Shown here piece after piece: positions 59,167-64,000 of a stretch of 64,000 bases of DNA. The translations under genes were made by a program, and so were the position numbers. How positions within the stretch are numbered: position 1 is the first letter of the stretch; each line of letters begins with the position of its first letter. The notes beneath the pieces were generated by a model. It saw nothing but the letters and a program-made list of their open reading frames with translations. It was not told where the DNA came from and made no database searches. The stretch covers positions 35,001 through 99,000 of the forward strand of contig JALJCO010010567.1 in assembly GCA_023101725.1 (NCBI GenBank), in the 5' to 3' direction. The DNA comes from Atherinomorus stipes. Taxonomy: Eukaryota > Chordata > Actinopteri > Atheriniformes > Atherinidae.

Positions 59167-60812
59167 CAGGGTTCTTGCAGGTTTCAGTGAGTTAGATTTA
59201 AGACTTCAGGGCCCTGATTTATGAAAGGTTTGTACGTGCTAAAACGAGCACTATCTTCATTACACGAGCAATTATCCACCAGAGCTGATTTACAAAACAG
59301 GGCAAGAGAGGTTTCTGCCTGTTAACGGGCAAAATAGCCCCGCTATCCATTTTGCGTGTCTGCTGTCGATGCATTTCTGCCAGAACACACAAAATACTGG
59401 GAGGAGACGATGCAAACAACTCAGCTTTACACATGCAATGTGATTTATCAACTGTGCAACGGAAAGCGGGCACAAAAAATTGTGTGTAATGTAGCACGTC
59501 TGAAAAGCAGCTGTTAACTGGCAGCTTTACGCGCTGATGGCTGGAAGATGCTGCAGGACTGCAGACATGCAGCATCGGGTCAGATCCATTTCACATGAGG
59601 TGTGCAGGACGCGTCAAGTTCTCATTATTTAATTAAATATTACTTAATCAACGTCACTGTTTAACACGAGTTATTCTAGACAGATGAATCAGAACATCTG
59701 CAGCTGCAGCATCATGGTAGTTAAAGCTGACATTAATTATGTCTTTTTATTTTATTTTACTTTTGCCAATGACATGTTTTTAAATTTAGATCAGCTCCTG
59801 CTTACTCGTCCTCTCCACAGGGAAACCTGCTGCATTGTTTTTATTTTATAGTTATTATATTTATCTTATGTTCTGTTTTTATTTGCTCATATTACATCTC
59901 TGGAACTAATATCTCTCTATCAGGTCGAATTTTATTTTGCGTTTACCACATGCTCCTTTGAACTTCCCATGGCACGCTAAATGCTCATTTAAATCCTGCT
60001 GATTGTGCCTGCAACAGATTGCGTGTGTAATCTTTGTAGATCACCCGCAAACGCTGAAGAGACAGCGCACGCTATTTATCAGCGCGGCATAAAAATTTGC
60101 TTTCTTTAGTTGAACTCTTTGTAAAGGGCCTAAAACTTTTTACAAGACCTTTTAAGACTTTTATGAATTAAATTTAAGGACAAAATGATGCATTAACAGA
60201 AACATTCAAATGCTCTTAGAAATTTAAAACCTTTATTTATTTATTTTTTTTATCAATTTAGTAATTAAACAGGAAAAATGTTTTTGCATTAAAAACAGAG
60301 ACTAAATCAATTCAGTACTAAAACTGATATCAAAACAGTTACCTTCTTACCTCAAGTAACCTTCCTGCCGTGACACTGAGGCTGTCAGCATAACTGTGGG
60401 ACATATTTGTCCAAAAAAAACTGAGAGAAAACTTTAAACTGTAAAATCAAGTTAACAAAGGTTCACATTCTACCATAGACCCACGCATGATTGCGACATA
60501 GTTTTGCGCCTGCTCATAGCTGCAAACTGGGCCATTTCTTGCCTGTAGTCATCACAGGATTTGCAGTTTAATCACCACATATCCCAACACTCGCAGCGAT
60601 CCGAGCCTCTTAGAAAGACGGACACAACCAACTTCTGATTACACCGTTTTATTCAGCGTAATCTACATGGCCAACACTCGAGTAAAAGTAAAAAATTAAG
60701 ACTTGTCTAAATCAAATTTAAGACCTTGGATGAAAAGCTGGCTGCTAAAGACTTTCTAAGGCCTTAAATTTTAAGGTTTAGAATTTTAGACATTTTTAGA
60801 CTTGGAACCCTG
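59167..60812. mobile_element. hAT-like element P with 'tttaagacctt' body, interrupted by O
   Basis: The left cagggttcttgcagg and right cttggaaccctg are inverted repeats. The body near both ends repeats 'tttaagac' words ('gatttaagacttca', 'ccttttaagacttttatg', 'aaatttaagaccttgg'). Element O (59219-60132) sits inside. Confidence 0.55.
59219..60132. mobile_element. Element O, longer copy
   Basis: The left end ('gatttatgaaaggtttgtac', 'gtgctaaaacgagc') matches 17726. The right end 'tttgtaaagggcct' is a weak inverted partner of the left 'agggccctgattta'. The middle looks unique. Confidence 0.45.
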
Positions 60813-61807
60813 TCACACAATCAGTTTGGAAATTTAGTCGTGCAAACACAGATCAACATCATCTGCTCATTATTCAACAACTGTTCTGTAGTACCACTTT
60901 AGGAAAGTAGTGGTCACATCAGATAAAAACTTATCCGAAGCTCCCAGTTCCCGCCTAACTTTCCTGCCCCAGATTGCTACACTGATTTTATATTAAAATA
61001 TTCTAATCTCTAAACCCCCACGGTGAGCGAACCTGGTCATCGCTACAGGCCCTTAATCAGGTGTGTCACAGCTCCTCTAGAGTCCTTTCACAGACGGGGT
61101 GGTAATGAGCAAAACCACCTCTAGGGACGGAGCTGGGCCAGCTCCGAATGACCAATCTCTCTACATGTAGATGGGAATGTGTCGATGAAATGAGCAGAAA
61201 TTCACTGATATGAACGAGAATATGTAATTACAGCTAGAAAACAGCACCAATCTCATCCCGTTTTAATTTCCCCCCCCCCAGCTTCGTGCTGATAGGGATG
61301 GCCATTGTGTGCGGATACTGCAGAGGCGGGGACTGTGCAACAAATTTAGCTGGAAAGGTTGCCATGGTCACGTCTTGATGTAAAATGTAGAAGCCGAAAC
61401 AGCGCACAAAGCCCACTACCGTCTTTAAACGTTTGGGACAGCAGCGGTTATGTTTGACATTGCACAGACGTGGAAATGATGTTTACAGCGCTGTTATAAG
61501 AACTGTGATGTAATCATTGGTAAAATGATTGGTGGATGACTGAGCCCTGACAGTGAGTGTGTGCATGTCTGAGAGAGAACAAAGAGAATTTAACTGCTAA
61601 AACCTGCCCGTAGAGCGTTGAGCGTCCAGTTGTTGCAACTTCAGCAGTAAATGCAACGGCTGTCTGCTTTCCTACTGCTGTGTGAGATAAAGGGGTTAAG
61701 CTAGAGGGAGCTTTAGTCCAGGAGGAATCATCTCCCCTGGGTCTCCCCACCACGGTCTGGTGGCCGGAGCAGGGGAGTTAACCGCTGAGGGTTAACACCA
61801 GCAGCAG
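60813..61807. other. Intron, nothing recognised
   Basis: Unique sequence with no supported feature. A poly-C run of about 10 is near 61271. Confidence 0.45.
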
Positions 61808-61981
61808 AACACTGCAGAACGCAAATCTTAGCAACTAATTTCTAGTCAAGATATCCCATCACACCCAAAATAAGACAAAATTACTCAAAGAGAAACATTT
61901 CAGTGAGACAGAGGAACTTGTTTTAAAGTAATGCATCTGATTTCAACAAATATTATCAAGAAAATTTATCAACTTATTTCT
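61808..61981. mobile_element. MITE fragment M, copy 2
   Basis: 'aacactgcagaacgcaaatc' at the left and 'aataagacaaaattactc' with 'gaacttgttttaaagtaatg' resemble the CACTGCAAAAA-type fish MITE. One end only. Confidence 0.45.
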
Positions 61982-62450
61982 AAGACACAACACGGAACTT
62001 TTAACAGTTTTCTCAGTTTAGCCCCTATCGGCGGTTAAACTAGCATCCATCTTCATCGTACCTGTACTGTGAGTCACTCCAGCCAGTAACAGACAGTCTT
62101 TTCTTGACTCTTGTTCTGTCCCTTCCTCTCTTTCTTTTCCTCTCTTCCTCCGGTCATGTTTCCTTGCATTTCTTTACCGAAGCCGACATGATGCGCGTTC
62201 AAAACACCCACGATGTTGATCCCTGGTTTACATCCTTTAGCTAGTGAGTGACACGGTGCTGCAACCAATATTCGGCTGCAACGTCACAGTCGCGTCCCGG
62301 ATGGGAATCTGACATACTGCTGTTTCTGAGCCTCCGGACGTCTCTGGGCAGTGACGACCTGAAAATGTGCAAAATGAATGTTGGTGTGCCATCAAAACGA
62401 GTCAGAAGCACAGATTTTTAAGGTCTAAAAGTTACGTTGTGTGTCTTTAA
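61982..62450 (+). mobile_element. TTAA family A, copy 4
   Basis: It starts aagacacaacacggaacttt and ends gttacgttgtgtgtctTTAA. The right TTAA is intact; the left one has decayed to tcta. Confidence 0.85.
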
Positions 62451-62574
62451 GAGTGGCCAAATTTTTTTGATGCAATGCTTCTGAACTCAGATTTCCTTCA
62501 AGTTTACCCAACGGACTGCAGAACGAGTATTCACAGCAGTGTAAACGGATGCAGATGAAGACTGGAGCTACCCT

Positions 62575-62790
62575 GTAGACATACAGATGTGGGCATGAAA
62601 AAGTTCCACCTTTCATTCATTCATTCATTTATGCTCTGAAATCGTTTCCCCTGGGCACACAGCTGTTTCTCTGTGCGACTGAATTAGCAGACAAGTCGCT
62701 GGTAAGTGGCTGACAGTCGACAGACCAGGGAACTTTCTGCCGACTGCAGAAAGTCGGAAATATGTGAACATCTGTATTCACATATTTCCA
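62575..62790. mobile_element. MITE N, copy 2 (partial)
   Basis: 'agacatacagatgtgggcat' and 'gctctgaaatcgtttcccct' match 24376-24671. The left interior is deleted and the right end has decayed. Confidence 0.75.
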
Positions 62791-63673
62791 AACTAAACAC
62801 ACGATGATCCCAGATTTAGTTTTTCAAATGAAATTAGTCACGAAGCTAATTGCTGTAACATTCTGCTAAATGGCGGGTCCATTTAGAGCCAGCGTGTGTG
62901 TGTGAACTGATTGAAAGCTGACATATGACGAACAGAGCTGGGACTGGGTTTCATAGCTGTTATAAAATCTTCCTGTGATGAATGTGTGCTTGCATCAAGA
63001 CCAGTGCAATGACTGGGTTCATTTGGCTCTGTTAGCTAAATGAGCCAGACCCCATTAGCCTGTTGTTGCAAGGATTGATGATGATGATGATGATGATGAT
63101 GATGCTGACAGAAAAAAAATCTGTTGTCCTGAGAAACTGGGACTTCAGAGCCTTGTTCTTTTCCTGTTTTTTGTGGTGGTGGGTGGTGGGATAAGGTGTG
63201 GGGTGCTCATGAAGAGAATGTATGCCTTCTTGAAATGATGGTGCATGATTCAGATATTTTACCATAACTATCTATGCTCTGACCGTCTCCACACTGTCCT
63301 AATTTCAAGTGTTGATGCTCCTTAAAGCCAGAGTTGGTAATCCTGCTCAGAAAGACTGTTTGTTTGTTTGTTTTGGTGAAATGGTCCTTCCACCCTGACA
63401 GTATCAATACATCATGTATTCATAAAAAGGAAAGAAAAAGGAAAAAAGGTCAGACCTCTGTGAGAGCTGCACGTCTGTAAAAACTCTGACCAACCTCTGC
63501 CATTCGCAGCTTACAGAAACAACAAATCAATGCCTTTATGTCTCATCTCTGTCCCTCCCCTCTCTCCGTCCCCCACCTGGTCCCGACATGACCCGTTCTG
63601 TGCGCTGCTCACTGTACACAAATATAGCTAACGGATGCTGCACCAAAAAAGCAAAACAAAACACGGATAAGAA
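62791..63673. other. Intron with (GAT)n tract
   Basis: (GAT)n at 63077-63104; otherwise unrecognised. Confidence 0.5.
63077..63104. repeat. (GAT)n microsatellite
   Basis: About nine uninterrupted GAT units. Confidence 0.92.
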
Positions 63674-64000
63674 TTAAAGGGAACTTCGTTTTTTTTCAAT
63701 CTGGACCTATTTTCTTGCATGAAATATGTTCATTTACTCACCCAGACAGTTTTGGTGCAGCTTGAATTCCTATTTAGATCCACTCCAGATCAGCGTATGC
63801 GCCATATCGTGGCAGTGATGGGGCAACCACGTCCAGCTCTAAATAAGGCATTATCTGCCACAAACTCCTTCATTTCTCCAATGTTTTGTTACGAAACATG
63901 GGTCGGACCCCACCTGTGAGCTCCAAGCGGCATTTTGTGATTCGTCCTTTATTTACAAACTTTTTACTGTGGCGGCTTTGATGACGACACCACAACAAAT
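63674..64000 (+). mobile_element. Left end of a probable TTAA element R (cut by window)
   Basis: TTAAagggaacttcg opens a stretch with 'caatctggacctattttc' and 'gccatatcgtggcagtgatg'. The right terminus would lie beyond 64000. It is placed here because of the TTAA|AG opening shared with families A, B, C, E and L. Confidence 0.45.

Overview
The window reads as teleost fish nuclear DNA. It has no dense ORFs, AT-rich introns, many dinucleotide repeats, several Tc1/mariner and hAT remnants, L2-like LINE fragments and a tRNA-derived SINE. The only host gene I can support is a member of the TMEM132 family (single-pass neural adhesion-type membrane proteins) on the minus strand. Three internal coding exons are visible, in transcript order 56680-56475, 34970-34691 and 3448-3254. 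Their splice sites and phases fit joining in that order. The two introns between them are about 21.5 kb and 31.2 kb. The 5' and 3' parts of the gene lie outside the window.

Nearly everything else is intron, and much of it is transposon debris. From left to right: LINE remnants and a small Tc1-like deletion derivative (1-3.0 kb); exon C (3.25 kb); a MITE and a first copy of TTAA family A (4.1-6.7 kb); a tRNA-derived SINE with long flanking repeats and an L2-tail insertion inside it (8.7-9.25 kb); a Tc1 pseudogene (13.7-14.9 kb); foldback TTAA elements of family B (16.8-21.2 kb); a LINE 3' half (26.7-27.7 kb); a hAT-like insertion containing a suspect, homopolymer-rich stretch (28.9-30.1 kb); a three-level nest with an ISL2EU-like relic carrying THAP-like and possible YqaJ-like gene remains (32.3-34.7 kb); exon B (34.7-35.0 kb); a four-transposon nest (41.5-45.8 kb); a perfect-TSD hAT hairpin MITE and a 21-bp minisatellite (47.5-48.3 kb); a Tc1 with very long inverted repeats (50.5-51.96 kb); and a complete TTAA MITE ending 22 bp from a TMEM132 splice donor (56.1-56.4 kb), followed by exon A.

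The main pattern is that at least five, probably six, sequence-unrelated short element families share the terminal layout TTAA|AG...CT|TTAA. This suggests one type of TTAA-specific transposase mobilised all of them. No autonomous source is visible here. All family assignments come from reading the sequence and recalling families. No alignment or database search was run.
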